Positions 36,712 through 44,893 of a stretch of 64,000 bases of DNA are shown here, in pieces. The stretch's first letter is position 1. The number at the start of each line of letters is the position of its first letter. Source of the DNA: Actinomycetes bacterium (GTDB lineage: Bacteria; Actinomycetota; Acidimicrobiia; Acidimicrobiales; Microtrichaceae); the NCBI GenBank assembly GCA_029782335.1, contig JAKOVA010000261.1, forward strand, positions 1 to 64,000. Direction: 5' to 3'. Below the pieces are notes generated by a model. The model was not told where the DNA came from. It saw only the letters and a program-made list of their open reading frames with translations, and made no database searches. The position numbers were made by a program, and so were the translations under genes.

Positions 36712-37916
36712 CGCCGACCACTCCGGAAACGATCAGCGAGGGCGACACCCGTGTTTCGGACCCAGGATCGGGGTCGCCAGCGAAGGTTCAGGCTGTAGTT
36801 GCTGCCGCATCCCACGCATTCCTTGCGGAAGAACCGCTCGTGTTCGTCCCGGTACGCGGCGCTGTCGATGATCGAGCGGATGGACTGCGCCCGGACCGAC
36901 ATCGTCGGGTCGTGTCCCCAGCATCCTCCGACCTGGCCCTGGGAGTGGACCATCAGCTTGAGCTGCGACTCGGCGCACGGCACGCTCCGCTGGAGCCGGT
37001 CCTCGAAATGGTCGGCGACGTACGCGAGGTCTGCAGGCGACGGGAGACGCCGGCGATCGGCACGGGCCATGGCCTGCACCTCGGCGAGCGCAGCGCGGAG
37101 CGTCTCCGCCTCGACCGCCGTCTCGGGGGTCACCTCGGAGGTGCGGAACAGGAACGTCGAGTCGCTCGCCAGGTTGAGGTACAGCCGCACGTCGAGGTCG
37201 CGGGCGAGGCGAGCCATCTCCGGGAGCAGGTGCGCGTTCGAGCGCATCACCGTGAAGTTCATGCGCACCGCGAGGCGGTAGCGGTCTCGTTGATCGAGCA
37301 CGCCGAGGAGGTGCTGCATCGTTGTTTCAAACGCACCTTCTGACCCGCGGACGGCATCGTGGGTGGCTGCGTCTGGCCCGTCCACGGAGACGTTGAAGCT
37401 TCGGACACCCGCTGCGAGCACCCGTTCCAGGGTCGGCTGGTCGAGCCGGATCGCGTTCGTGTTGAGATGCACCTCCCGAATCCCTCGGTTGGTCGCATAG
37501 GCCATGAGGCCGATGGCGTCACGGCGAATCAGCGGCTCGCCGCCGGTGAAGTTCACCTTGAGGATCCCGGCGTCCGCGAGTTGGTCGAGGACGTCACACC
37601 ACTCCTCGGTCCGCAACTCATCTCGCGTCGTGGTCCGCCAACACGCACAACTGACGCAACGGAGGTTGCAGTTCTCGGTCAGGAACAACTCTGCGACGAG
37701 CGGGCGGACGTGCAGCCGCGGTGCGAGGTGCTCCTTGACCGCGAGCCGAGCGAAGAACGACGCCAGCTCGGCGCTTCGCTGGAGCCGGTCACGGCGCGTC
37801 CAGGTGTCGAACCCCTCGGGGGCACGCTCGGGCAGGGCGATGCGTGAACGCTCGAGCGACACCGCCACCGCCCTCGCTTGGAGGCCCGACGGTGTGGAGA
37901 GGTCCGGAGAGGTCAT
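36708..37916 (-). CDS. Radical SAM enzyme with SPASM/twitch-like C-terminus
   Basis: A 402-residue radical SAM protein. The cluster motif is CNLRCVSC (C-x3-C-x2-C), followed by NFTGGEPLIRRD and NVSVDGPDAATHDAVRG, as in the MoaA/PqqE/SPASM group. The C-terminus has extra cysteines in VPCAESQ, GGCWGHDP and ECVGCGSNY, suggesting one auxiliary iron-sulfur cluster. ATG 37916 overlaps the stop of the glycosyltransferase gene, and a GTG 15 codons further up is less likely. No precursor-peptide gene is visible beside it, so a peptide-maturase role is not supported. A sugar or lipid modification fits the operon better. Confidence 0.87.
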   Translation of the reverse strand: MTSPDLSTPSGLQARAVAVSLERSRIALPERAPEGFDTWTRRDRLQRSAELASFFARLAVKEHLAPRLHVRPLVAELFLTENCNLRCVSCACWRTTTRDELRTEEWCDVLDQLADAGILKVNFTGGEPLIRRDAIGLMAYATNRGIREVHLNTNAIRLDQPTLERVLAAGVRSFNVSVDGPDAATHDAVRGSEGAFETTMQHLLGVLDQRDRYRLAVRMNFTVMRSNAHLLPEMARLARDLDVRLYLNLASDSTFLFRTSEVTPETAVEAETLRAALAEVQAMARADRRRLPSPADLAYVADHFEDRLQRSVPCAESQLKLMVHSQGQVGGCWGHDPTMSVRAQSIRSIIDSAAYRDEHERFFRKECVGCGSNYSLNLRWRPRSWVRNTGVALADRFRSGRR

Positions 37917-38443
37917 CGGCTGCTCGCCTCCACGTGGAGTTCGTGGAGCAGGAGGCGCCACGCCCGATCGAGATCGATCTCCGGCGGCTTCGGCCGTGTC
38001 GCGAGTAACGCCGCCTCAACAGCCGGGTGCCCGGCGATCGCTGCGGCGAGGTCGTCGAGTTCTCCCCAGAGGCCGACGGCGAGGCCGCTGCGCTGCTCGT
38101 GGCGGAGGAACTGCACCTGATGGTCGTTCGCCATCTCGCCACGGCGTTGCTCCCGCGCCACGCAGATCGGCACCTTGCCGAGGCGCTGCACGAGGCGGAC
38201 CGTGTTGCCGGCGTGCGTGACGACCACGTCGGCAGCCTGCATGCGATCGCGGAGTTCGCTCGGTGAGACGAATCGGGGCGCCGGACATGCGAGCGGCACA
38301 TCGGAGGTGCCGCGTTGGACGAACAGGTCGTAGTCGTCGCCGAGCGCGCCGACCGCGCGGAGGAGACGGTCGAACGGCCAGCGGCCCATGCCGACGGTGA
38401 CGACGACCGTTCGGGGCGGGTCGTGGGGGTTCGGGGCCGTCAC
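37913..38443 (-). CDS. Alg13/PssE-like glycosyltransferase catalytic subunit
   Basis: A 176-residue protein equal to the C-terminal, nucleotide-sugar-binding half of GT28 glycosyltransferases. TVVVTVGMGRWPFDRLLRAV is the N-terminal strand and glycine turn, and MQAADVVVTHAGNTVRLVQ is the donor-binding block. The preceding gene encodes the partner half, so the two should form a bipartite enzyme like eukaryotic Alg13/Alg14 or bacterial PssE/PssD. The start is GTG 38443, overlapping the upstream stop (GTGA). Upstream in-frame sequence is antisense to the Alg14-like gene. Confidence 0.82.
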   Translation of the reverse strand: MTAPNPHDPPRTVVVTVGMGRWPFDRLLRAVGALGDDYDLFVQRGTSDVPLACPAPRFVSPSELRDRMQAADVVVTHAGNTVRLVQRLGKVPICVAREQRRGEMANDHQVQFLRHEQRSGLAVGLWGELDDLAAAIAGHPAVEAALLATRPKPPEIDLDRAWRLLLHELHVEASSR

Positions 38444-38910
38444 ATCAACTCCCCGACGAGGACGCTTCGGAGGTGGACGCCGAGGCGGGCCGGATGCTGC
38501 ACCGCCACGAGGGTGGCGATTCGTGCGCAGACCCGTGCCGCGAGGCCTTGTCGATCGATGATGTTGAAGGTCTCGACCCACACGCGCGGCACGCGGAGTA
38601 CCGCAGCGGCGACAAACCATGGAACCGCGAGCGCGGTGCCCGCAGAGAGGACGAGACCGGGTCGGCGTCGTCGCATCGACCGCCACGCCACGACGCTTTC
38701 GGCAAGGAGGCCGAGGGGCCGGCGGAGCGACGGCTCACGGCGGAACTCGACGTGCTCGGCGGCGAGCTCCTCGCGGGTGTCGACGGCATCGACGGCGACG
38801 AACGAACACGAGCCGGGGTAGGAGCGACCGAGTGCGAGCGCGTCGAGCAGCACTCCTCCGGCGCTGCTCACCACCAGAAGGTCGCCGAGCTGCGCTGATC
38901 CCGTCGTCAT
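38440..38910 (-). CDS. Alg14/PssD-like glycosyltransferase membrane subunit
   Basis: A 156-residue protein with the Alg14 layout. LLVVSSAGGVLLDALAL is the N-terminal Rossmann strand with the SSAGG turn, GLVLSAGTALAVPWFVAAAV a hydrophobic membrane-associating segment, and VWVETFNIIDRQGLAARVC the conserved ETF block. It would anchor the Alg13-like protein encoded next and bind the lipid-linked acceptor. First gene of a four-gene operon whose members all overlap by four bases. Start ATG 38910; a weak GGAGG lies upstream at a long spacing. Confidence 0.82.
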   Translation of the reverse strand: MTTGSAQLGDLLVVSSAGGVLLDALALGRSYPGSCSFVAVDAVDTREELAAEHVEFRREPSLRRPLGLLAESVVAWRSMRRRRPGLVLSAGTALAVPWFVAAAVLRVPRVWVETFNIIDRQGLAARVCARIATLVAVQHPARLGVHLRSVLVGELM

Positions 38911-38992
38911 GTCGAGCGTGTTGCCTCCCGCTCCGCTGTCATCGGGCAGTTCCGCCGGCCCGGCCCGTCGAGGAGTTGTAGCAGACGCGCCG

Positions 38993-39054
38993 GAAGGGGT
39001 CCCCTTCGAGCCGTGGCCCTATGCTCGCCGCCGGGCGGGGCGTACGGCTGGAGG
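38993..39054 (+). promoter_or_regulatory. Promoter, palindromic operator and RBS of the DegT-type gene
   Basis: GAAGGGG-T-CCCCTTC (38993-39007) is a perfect palindrome. It sits where the -35 should be for a TATGCT -10 at 39020-39025. A GGAGG Shine-Dalgarno (39050-39054) precedes ATG 39064 by nine bases. Unlike many genes here, this one therefore appears to have a proper leader. The same 153-bp gap separates it from the divergent glycosyltransferase operon. Confidence 0.6.
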
Positions 39055-39063
39055 ATGAAAGTT

Positions 39064-40182
39064 ATGGGGAACGCCGCGGACGGCATTCCGTTGGTCACAC
39101 CCGCGGGCGTCGGCTCGCGTGGCGCGGAGCTCGACGCGCTCCTCGCCGAGATCGGCGAGATCATCGTCTCGGGTCGCTATCGGGTCGCCGACGGGTACGC
39201 CGAGCGAGCCGGGGCGCTGCTTGCCGAGGAGTACCGCCTGCCCGACGACTGGCGTGTCCTCACGTTCCGCTCCGGAACCGACGCACTCGCCCGCTCACTC
39301 GCCGGATGGGGCATCGGCGCCGGCGCGCGGGTCGGTGTGCCGGATCTCGCGTACCACGCGGTCGCCGGGGTCGTGATGATGGCCGGTGCCATACCCGTCG
39401 CGCTCGATGTCCGCGCCGATGACTGGAACCTCGACGTCGAGGCGGTGGCTCGCGTCGTCGACTCCCTCGACGCCGTGATCGCCGTCGACAACTACGGCAC
39501 GCCCTGCGACCGGGCGGCGCTCGGGGCAGTCGGTCGTGCGGCAGGGATTCCGGTGGTCCTCGACGCCTGCGAGAGTCTCGGGTCGGCTCACCCCGAACAC
39601 GGCCTCGCCGCAGCCGTGGACGCCATCGCCGTGAGCTTCAGCTTCACCAAGCCGATCCACGCCGCCGGCGCAGGGGGAGCGCTCGCGGTTCCCGGTGAGG
39701 TCGCGGACCGGATCCTCGCCACCGACGCGCTGTTGAGCCGCCAGGTTCAGCTTCCGGAACTGAACGCCGCGGCGCTCGTTCGCTCCTGGCCCGAACTGCG
39801 CACCAACGTGGCGCGTCTACGCGGGCAGTACGACGCGTACCGCTCCGTGCTCGAGCCGATGGGCTTGCAGCCACAGGTCGAACACGCTCGAGGGACGCGC
39901 CTGCATGCGCCGTTCCTGCTTCCGGTCGACACGACCGCCGAGGCGCGCGACGAGCTGATCGAACAACTGGGCGCCGCGGGAATCGAGGCGCGGGCGATGT
40001 TCCCCTCACAGTCACGTCTGTTGGGTCTGGGCGCGCCGCCGCCGGTCGCCGCGTCGGTCGATCGGCGGGTGGTGTGCCTGCCGACCGGCTCGGGGGTGCT
40101 CGCCGCGAACCTTGCCGAGCGCGTGGCTGGCGTCGTCGGGCAGTGGCGTTCCGAGCAGGCTCCGGAGTCGCTCAGCGCCTGA
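39064..40182 (+). CDS. DegT/DnrJ/EryC1-like PLP-dependent sugar aminotransferase
   Basis: A 372-residue fold-type I PLP enzyme. FRSGTDALARSLAGWGI is the cofactor phosphate loop, VIAVDNYGTPCD and VVLDACESLGS carry the PLP-ring Asp, and the Schiff-base Lys is in SFSFTKPIHAAGAGG. These match sugar aminotransferases making 3- or 4-amino sugars, although the group also includes dehydratases. ATG 39064 was chosen over the in-frame ATG at 39055 for its spacing from GGAGG. It is divergent from the glycosyltransferase operon, so it may supply an amino-sugar donor to it. Confidence 0.82.
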   Translation: MGNAADGIPLVTPAGVGSRGAELDALLAEIGEIIVSGRYRVADGYAERAGALLAEEYRLPDDWRVLTFRSGTDALARSLAGWGIGAGARVGVPDLAYHAVAGVVMMAGAIPVALDVRADDWNLDVEAVARVVDSLDAVIAVDNYGTPCDRAALGAVGRAAGIPVVLDACESLGSAHPEHGLAAAVDAIAVSFSFTKPIHAAGAGGALAVPGEVADRILATDALLSRQVQLPELNAAALVRSWPELRTNVARLRGQYDAYRSVLEPMGLQPQVEHARGTRLHAPFLLPVDTTAEARDELIEQLGAAGIEARAMFPSQSRLLGLGAPPPVAASVDRRVVCLPTGSGVLAANLAERVAGVVGQWRSEQAPESLSA

Positions 40183-40193
40183 CGTCGCGAGGT

Positions 40194-41204
40194 TCAGTCC
40201 GCGTGGGCGCTCACCCAGGCGTCAACCTCGGCCCAGCGGTCATACAGCCACTCGAGCAACTCCTCACGCGGCTCGGGGATCTGCTCGCTCGGGATCCTCC
40301 ACATCTCGAAGCGGACCGCATGACGGAACGGGGCGACTCGCCACAAGTCCAATGGACCGGCGAGGCCTTCGAGGCCGGTGTGGGCGATCACCACGACATC
40401 CGCGCCCTTCGGACGGCGGGAGAGGGCTTCGAGCGGGCCACCCGTTCGCGGTGGCATCGTGGCGGTCAGCTTGCGTGCGCGTTCTGCCGCCGCCGGGTTC
40501 GAGACGCTCAGCTTCTCGATCGCTCGATCCCGTTTCTCCTCAGTGAATCGTGAACCCTCGGGGAAGATGATGAACGCCTCGGTGTCCCGCGTGCCGGCGG
40601 CGAGATCCCCGACTGCTGCCACGGCCGCCTCGGAGTTGCCCCCGGAGCGGTCGACGAAGTGGTTCGGGAAGCGGTGGCCCATCAGGTCGAGGGCCGGATC
40701 CCACAGGAGTTCGTCCTTGAGGACGTAGCGGCATCCGAGGCCGACGTCGTCGGCCAACTGGATCGGGATCAGCGTGTCGACCATCGACGCGTGCCGTGAC
40801 AAGACGATGACGGGCCCCGGGCCGAGAAGCTCCGCGCCGGTCACTTCGAGACGCATGTTGAGGAAGCGACGAAGGTTCCGGATGTTGCTCCGCGCCCAGT
40901 GGACCTGCACCTTGCGGTGCGCCTCCTGGAAGGCGCGGGTTCGGAGCAACAGTCCGAAACCACTCGCCACCCACAAGGCGGCCGACACCATGATCGCGAC
41001 GACTTCCCAGCCCAGGTATGTGAGCCCGAAGCCCAGCACCCGGAGCGTAGGAAGGCGCGGCCGGCCCCTGAGCAGATCGAACACGAGCGCAGCGGGCAGC
41101 ACCAGGAGCGAGGCCGGATACAGGACGAGTGCAGCGAGCAGGACGGCGGGAACGGTGACGGCCCGGCGCCCGAGGCGTGACTCGCGCAGCGAACTGGCGG
41201 ACAT
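40194..41204 (-). CDS. 1-acyl-glycerol-3-phosphate acyltransferase family (PlsC-like)
   Basis: A 336-residue membrane acyltransferase. Hydrophobic segments near residues 14-42 and 55-82 precede the catalytic block: SRHASMVD is the HxxxxD motif, VDRSGG follows, and FPEGSRFT is the FPEGxR-type acceptor motif. VVVIAHTGLEGL is a later conserved strand. At over 300 residues it is longer than classical PlsC, closer to the lysocardiolipin-type branch. Start ATG 41204 is favoured, but ATG 41213 is also possible. The acyl acceptor is not evident. Confidence 0.85.
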   Translation of the reverse strand: MSASSLRESRLGRRAVTVPAVLLAALVLYPASLLVLPAALVFDLLRGRPRLPTLRVLGFGLTYLGWEVVAIMVSAALWVASGFGLLLRTRAFQEAHRKVQVHWARSNIRNLRRFLNMRLEVTGAELLGPGPVIVLSRHASMVDTLIPIQLADDVGLGCRYVLKDELLWDPALDLMGHRFPNHFVDRSGGNSEAAVAAVGDLAAGTRDTEAFIIFPEGSRFTEEKRDRAIEKLSVSNPAAAERARKLTATMPPRTGGPLEALSRRPKGADVVVIAHTGLEGLAGPLDLWRVAPFRHAVRFEMWRIPSEQIPEPREELLEWLYDRWAEVDAWVSAHAD

Positions 41205-41327
41205 CGGCCGCATTCTTGCAGTCCCGGGCATCAACAGACACCACGCGCCGTATCCCTGCCACGAGCGGGCCGCCCGAGGGGTTGGGCGACGATGGCCGCC
41301 CAACCCCTCGGCTCGGGGGCTGCAAGC

Positions 41328-41942
41328 TCATCGCGGAGGCTGCAGCCCGTGCGCGGCGAGTAACTCGACTCCGTTCTCGACGCCGGCCACCGCGAGCAGA
41401 TGGCGCCCGAACGACGCGCCGTCGAACCACGCCACCGCTGCGGGTTCGAGGTGCAGGAAGCCGCCCCCGGACTCGAGTACCTCGCGGTGCACCTCCTCCC
41501 AGGTTGAAGGTCCGTCCTCGCCGAAGATGAGCCGCGGGCCGACCGGCTCGTCAGCCGTCGGGAGCCCCAGCACTCGTCGGCAGTAGTCGGCGACACGGCC
41601 GACGGGACGATCGCCGTCGTCGACGACCTCGCGTTCGGCGCCGTGGGACAACACCGACACCGTCGCCCCGTCGCGGGCGAACGCGGCGGCGAGCCGGATC
41701 CGCTTCGGCGCTTCGTCGCCGTCGAGCGCCAGCGCACGACCCGTGAAGATGACGGCGACGCCGTCCCACAGCGGCGGAGCGAAGAAGCCGACGAGGTCCT
41801 CTGGGTCCTCGATGGTGGGGCCGTTCACGACGTCCCAGCGTTGATCGCCGGCGATGAGCCCCACGACCGCGGGTGCGTCCGCGTCGACGAGTTCCTCGCA
41901 AATCGGGGTGAGAGACGGATAGGTGGTTCGACCGGTCGCCAT
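41328..41942 (-). CDS. Conserved hypothetical protein, 204 residues
   Basis: I do not recognise this protein. It is acidic, soluble, has no signal peptide or metal motif, and alternates hydrophobic strands (AVVGLIAG, GVAVIFTGRALAL, ATVSVLSHG) with charged helices. This suggests a compact alpha/beta domain. A GAGGAG Shine-Dalgarno seven bases before ATG 41942 supports the start; longer in-frame reading upstream is Ser/Arg-rich shadow sequence. It lies directly downstream of the exonuclease gene on the same strand with an 82-bp gap, so co-transcription is possible. Confidence 0.6.
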   Translation of the reverse strand: MATGRTTYPSLTPICEELVDADAPAVVGLIAGDQRWDVVNGPTIEDPEDLVGFFAPPLWDGVAVIFTGRALALDGDEAPKRIRLAAAFARDGATVSVLSHGAEREVVDDGDRPVGRVADYCRRVLGLPTADEPVGPRLIFGEDGPSTWEEVHREVLESGGGFLHLEPAAVAWFDGASFGRHLLAVAGVENGVELLAAHGLQPPR

Positions 41943-42024
41943 GAGCGCTCCTCGGGTACTCGGCATCGCTGCCGGATTGGTGAGAGGAACGGCCTGGGTA
42001 TCGGGAGGTCGTGACCCGGTGCGC

Positions 42025-42669
42025 TCAGTGTGCCACGAGGGGGTGACACTCATCGAGCGGGTCTTGCCGCTCGGGCTCGGGGAGACGGTCGAGTGCCCGA
42101 AGCGCCGCCGGGAGGCGCCGGTCGACGAGTTGCCGGGCGAGGCGTGCGTCGCTCGAGACGTAGGCAGCAACTTCCTCGGCGGATAACAGGTGCAGCCGGC
42201 TCGCGTCAACGGTGATCGCCGGGAGGCCGACCGTCTTCGCGATCGCCTTCAGCGCGCACGACAAGCCGAGGGTGCGACCCACATCTGCCCGGTAGAGGCG
42301 GTAGCCGTCGAGGTGGCGGTGCTCATGCCAGCCTGCCAACTGCGGGTGGACGAGGCCCGGCATCGGGTCGCGAAGGCGAGCGGAGCGGTCGTCGCAGAGC
42401 CGGAGGCCGGTGCGCAGCCCGTGCATCGCCGCGCGACGGACGATGAATGGCAGGTCGAAGCCCGACCCGTTCCAGGTGACGATGATGCCCGGCTGCAGCG
42501 TTGCGAGGTACTCGTCGACGGCACGTAGCAACGATGCCTCGGGGCCCTCGAAGACCCGATCGTCGCCTTCGGAGGAGACGGCGACCGCGACGATTCCGGC
42601 GAGTTGAGGGTCGAGGCCGCCCGCCCGGGTGTCGGTCTCGATGTCGAATCCGTAGCGCGGCGGAACCAC
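42025..42669 (-). CDS. DEDD-type 3'-5' exonuclease (RNase H-like)
   Basis: A 214-residue nuclease. Exo I is GFDIETD (Asp and Glu), Exo II TWNGSGFDLPFI (the central Asp) and Exo III AAYVSSDARLARQL (the Tyr-x3-Asp pattern). This resembles the stand-alone PolB-type exonuclease domains more than DnaQ. Start GTG 42669 (VVPPRYGF) lies six bases after a TACGAT -10 element; a reading from 42801 would run into the divergent HIT gene. The biological role is unknown: repair, RNA processing or antiphage nuclease functions are all compatible. Confidence 0.8.
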   Translation of the reverse strand: MVPPRYGFDIETDTRAGGLDPQLAGIVAVAVSSEGDDRVFEGPEASLLRAVDEYLATLQPGIIVTWNGSGFDLPFIVRRAAMHGLRTGLRLCDDRSARLRDPMPGLVHPQLAGWHEHRHLDGYRLYRADVGRTLGLSCALKAIAKTVGLPAITVDASRLHLLSAEEVAAYVSSDARLARQLVDRRLPAALRALDRLPEPERQDPLDECHPLVAH

Positions 42670-42675
42670 AAGGGG

Positions 42676-42681
42676 ATCGTA
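42676..42681 (-). promoter_or_regulatory. -10 element of the exonuclease gene
   Basis: On the minus strand TACGAT lies six bases before GTG 42669, again without a Shine-Dalgarno sequence. Confidence 0.5.
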
Positions 42682-42716
42682 TGGCCGGGGACCGACACTG
42701 ACGGGTGACGCGGCCG

Positions 42717-42722
42717 TAGGGT
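42717..42722 (+). promoter_or_regulatory. -10 element of the HIT gene
   Basis: TAGGGT lies six bases before GTG 42729. It is divergent from the exonuclease promoter 36 bp away. Confidence 0.5.
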
Positions 42723-42728
42723 GCCGCC

Positions 42729-43163
42729 GTGGCGTGCGCGTTCTGCTCGATCGTGGAGGGGACACTCGACGCGTCGATCGTGTTTCGGGACGACACGGCA
42801 ACGGGCTTCCTCGATGCTCGGCCCCTCTTCGTCGGTCACGTGCTCATCGTCCCCAACACCCACGTCGAGACCCTCGCGGATCTCCCCGAGAGCGCAGTGG
42901 GCCCGCTGTTCACCCGTGTGGCGCGTACGCAGACCGCGGTCGAAACCGCGCTCGGTGCGCAGGGGGCGTTCGTGGCGGTGAACAACCGGGTCAGCCAGTC
43001 GGTACCCCATCTCCACGTGCACGTGGTGCCCCGCACCCGGGGTGACGGCCTGCGCGGGTTCTTCTGGCCCCGGGTCCGCTATGAGACGCTCGAGCGGCGA
43101 AACGAGATCGCGGCGCTCCTCGCTGCCGCCTACTCGCGCAGCACAACGGGCGGGTCCCGTTAG
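42729..43163 (+). CDS. HIT family nucleotide hydrolase/transferase
   Basis: A 144-residue histidine-triad protein. ACAFCSIVEG at the N-terminus is typical of HINT/Fhit-like bacterial members. The active site HLHVHVVPR provides the H-x-H-x-H triad with the central nucleophilic His. Such proteins hydrolyse AMP-lysine, adenylyl or dinucleoside polyphosphate substrates. Start GTG 42729 follows a -10 element by six bases. It ends ten bases before metG, which has its own -10 in the gap. Confidence 0.9.
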   Translation: MACAFCSIVEGTLDASIVFRDDTATGFLDARPLFVGHVLIVPNTHVETLADLPESAVGPLFTRVARTQTAVETALGAQGAFVAVNNRVSQSVPHLHVHVVPRTRGDGLRGFFWPRVRYETLERRNEIAALLAAAYSRSTTGGSR

Positions 43164-43166
43164 CCT
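43161..43166 (+). promoter_or_regulatory. -10 element of metG
   Basis: TAGCCT lies seven bases before ATG 43174 and overlaps the stop codon of the HIT gene. No Shine-Dalgarno sequence is present. Confidence 0.5.
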
Positions 43167-43173
43167 CCGGGCC

Positions 43174-44883
43174 ATGGCCCGACATCTCATCACCAGCGCG
43201 CTGCCGTACATCAACGGCGTCAAGCACCTGGGGAACCTCGTCGGATCGATGCTGCCGGCCGACGTCTCGGCACGCTTTTTCCGGGCTGCGGGCCACGAGG
43301 TGCTCGCGATCTGCGCGACCGACGAGCACGGCACCCCCGCCGAGTTGGCCGCTGCGGCGGAAGGGATGAGCGTCGCGGACTACTGCGACCGGTACCACGA
43401 CGTGCAGCGCCGCCTCGGCGAGCAGTTCCTGCTGTCGTGGGACTGGTTCGGACGGACGTCGCGACCCCAGAACCACGAGCTCACCAACCACCTCGCGTCA
43501 CGGCTCAAGGCCGAGGGTTTCCTCGAGATTCGCGCGACCGAGCAGGTGTACTCGATCGCCGACCAGCGGTTCCTGCCCGATCGCTACGTCATCGGAACCT
43601 GTCCGAACTGTGGCTATGAACGAGCGCGAGGCGACCAGTGCGAGAACTGTGGCAAGCAGCTCGACCCGACCGATCTCATCGACGCCCGCTCCGCGATCTC
43701 CGGTTCCTCGGCGCTCGAGGTCCGGGAGTCGAATCACGTCTTTCTCCGCCAGTCGTTGCTGTCGGAACGGATCCGTGCGTGGGTCGACGCACAGGTCGAG
43801 TGGCCGCAGCTCACCCGTTCGATCGCCTACAAGTGGCTCGACGAAGGCCTCCGCGATCGGGGGATCACCCGGGATCTCACCTGGGGGATCCCCGTCGACC
43901 CCGTCGAGTTCCCCGAGGTTGCCGGCAAGGTCTGGTACGTCTGGTTCGACGCACCGATCGGCTACATCGCCGCGACGAAGGAATGGGCGGACGCGGACCC
44001 CAGCGGTGGACGTGACTGGCAGCGGTGGTGGCGCCTGGACCGTGGCGCCGACGACGTCCGCTACACGGAGTTCATGGGCAAGGACAACGTTCCCTTCCAC
44101 ACGCTGAGCTTCCCCGGCACGTTGTTGGGTTCCGGTGAACCGTGGAAGCTCGTGGATCAGCTCAAGTCGTTCAACTGGTTGACCTACTACGGCGGGAAGT
44201 TCTCGACCTCAGAAGGCCGTGGCGTGTTCATGGACCAGGCTTTGGACCTGCTCCCCGCGGACTGCTGGCGATGGTTCCTCATGTCCAACGCCCCCGAGAA
44301 CGACGACGCGAACTTCACGTGGGATCTCGTGGGCGAGGCGGTGAACAAAGACCTCGTCGCGACGCTCGGAAATTTCGTCAACCGGACCACCACACAGATC
44401 TCGCGACATTTCGGCGACGCCGTCCCCGACACCGGCGAGCCGGCGGAGCCCGAGTTCGAGTTCGTCGCCCGGGTCCGCTCGGCGCTCAGCGCCTATCTCG
44501 ACCACATGGAGCGGCTGGAGTTCCGCAAGGCGACCGCCGCGCTGCGCGCCGTGTGGTCCGAGGGCAACACGTATCTCGAACAGCGCGAGCCCTGGCGAGC
44601 GATCAAGACCGACCGGGACGCCGCTGCGGTCACCCTCCGCACCGCCGTCGGGTTCGCGCGGCTGGTGGCCAGTGCCTCGAGCCCGTATCTGCCCGAGACC
44701 GCCGACCGCATCGCCCAGATGCTGCCCGACGATCGACTCGACGCCCCGTTGTCACCGGAGTTGGCAGACTCGATCCTCGAGGTCAGCGGCGGGACACGCT
44801 TCGTCGCGCCCGGCCTGTTGTTCGGCAAGCTCGACGACGAGCAGCTCGCGGCGTGGACCGAACGCTTCGCGGGTGCCGGATAG
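43174..44883 (+). CDS. metG: Methionyl-tRNA synthetase
   Basis: Charges tRNA-Met. In 569 residues it has the class I signature as PYINGVKHLGN (HIGH-like), ICATDEHGTP, and a zinc knuckle CPNCGYERARGDQCENCGK with two CxxC pairs. KFSTSEGRG takes the place of KMSKS, and a helical anticodon-binding domain lies at about 440-560. There is no C-terminal Trbp111-like domain, as in many actinobacteria. ATG 43174 is supported by the -10 seven bases upstream; a longer frame to 43042 reads through the HIT gene. Confidence 0.96.
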   Translation: MARHLITSALPYINGVKHLGNLVGSMLPADVSARFFRAAGHEVLAICATDEHGTPAELAAAAEGMSVADYCDRYHDVQRRLGEQFLLSWDWFGRTSRPQNHELTNHLASRLKAEGFLEIRATEQVYSIADQRFLPDRYVIGTCPNCGYERARGDQCENCGKQLDPTDLIDARSAISGSSALEVRESNHVFLRQSLLSERIRAWVDAQVEWPQLTRSIAYKWLDEGLRDRGITRDLTWGIPVDPVEFPEVAGKVWYVWFDAPIGYIAATKEWADADPSGGRDWQRWWRLDRGADDVRYTEFMGKDNVPFHTLSFPGTLLGSGEPWKLVDQLKSFNWLTYYGGKFSTSEGRGVFMDQALDLLPADCWRWFLMSNAPENDDANFTWDLVGEAVNKDLVATLGNFVNRTTTQISRHFGDAVPDTGEPAEPEFEFVARVRSALSAYLDHMERLEFRKATAALRAVWSEGNTYLEQREPWRAIKTDRDAAAVTLRTAVGFARLVASASSPYLPETADRIAQMLPDDRLDAPLSPELADSILEVSGGTRFVAPGLLFGKLDDEQLAAWTERFAGAG

Positions 44884-44886
44884 GTT
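44881..44886 (+). promoter_or_regulatory. -10 element within the metG stop codon
   Basis: TAGGTT overlaps the TAG stop of metG and lies seven bases before GTG 44894. Confidence 0.5.
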
Positions 44887-44893
44887 GTCGCGG

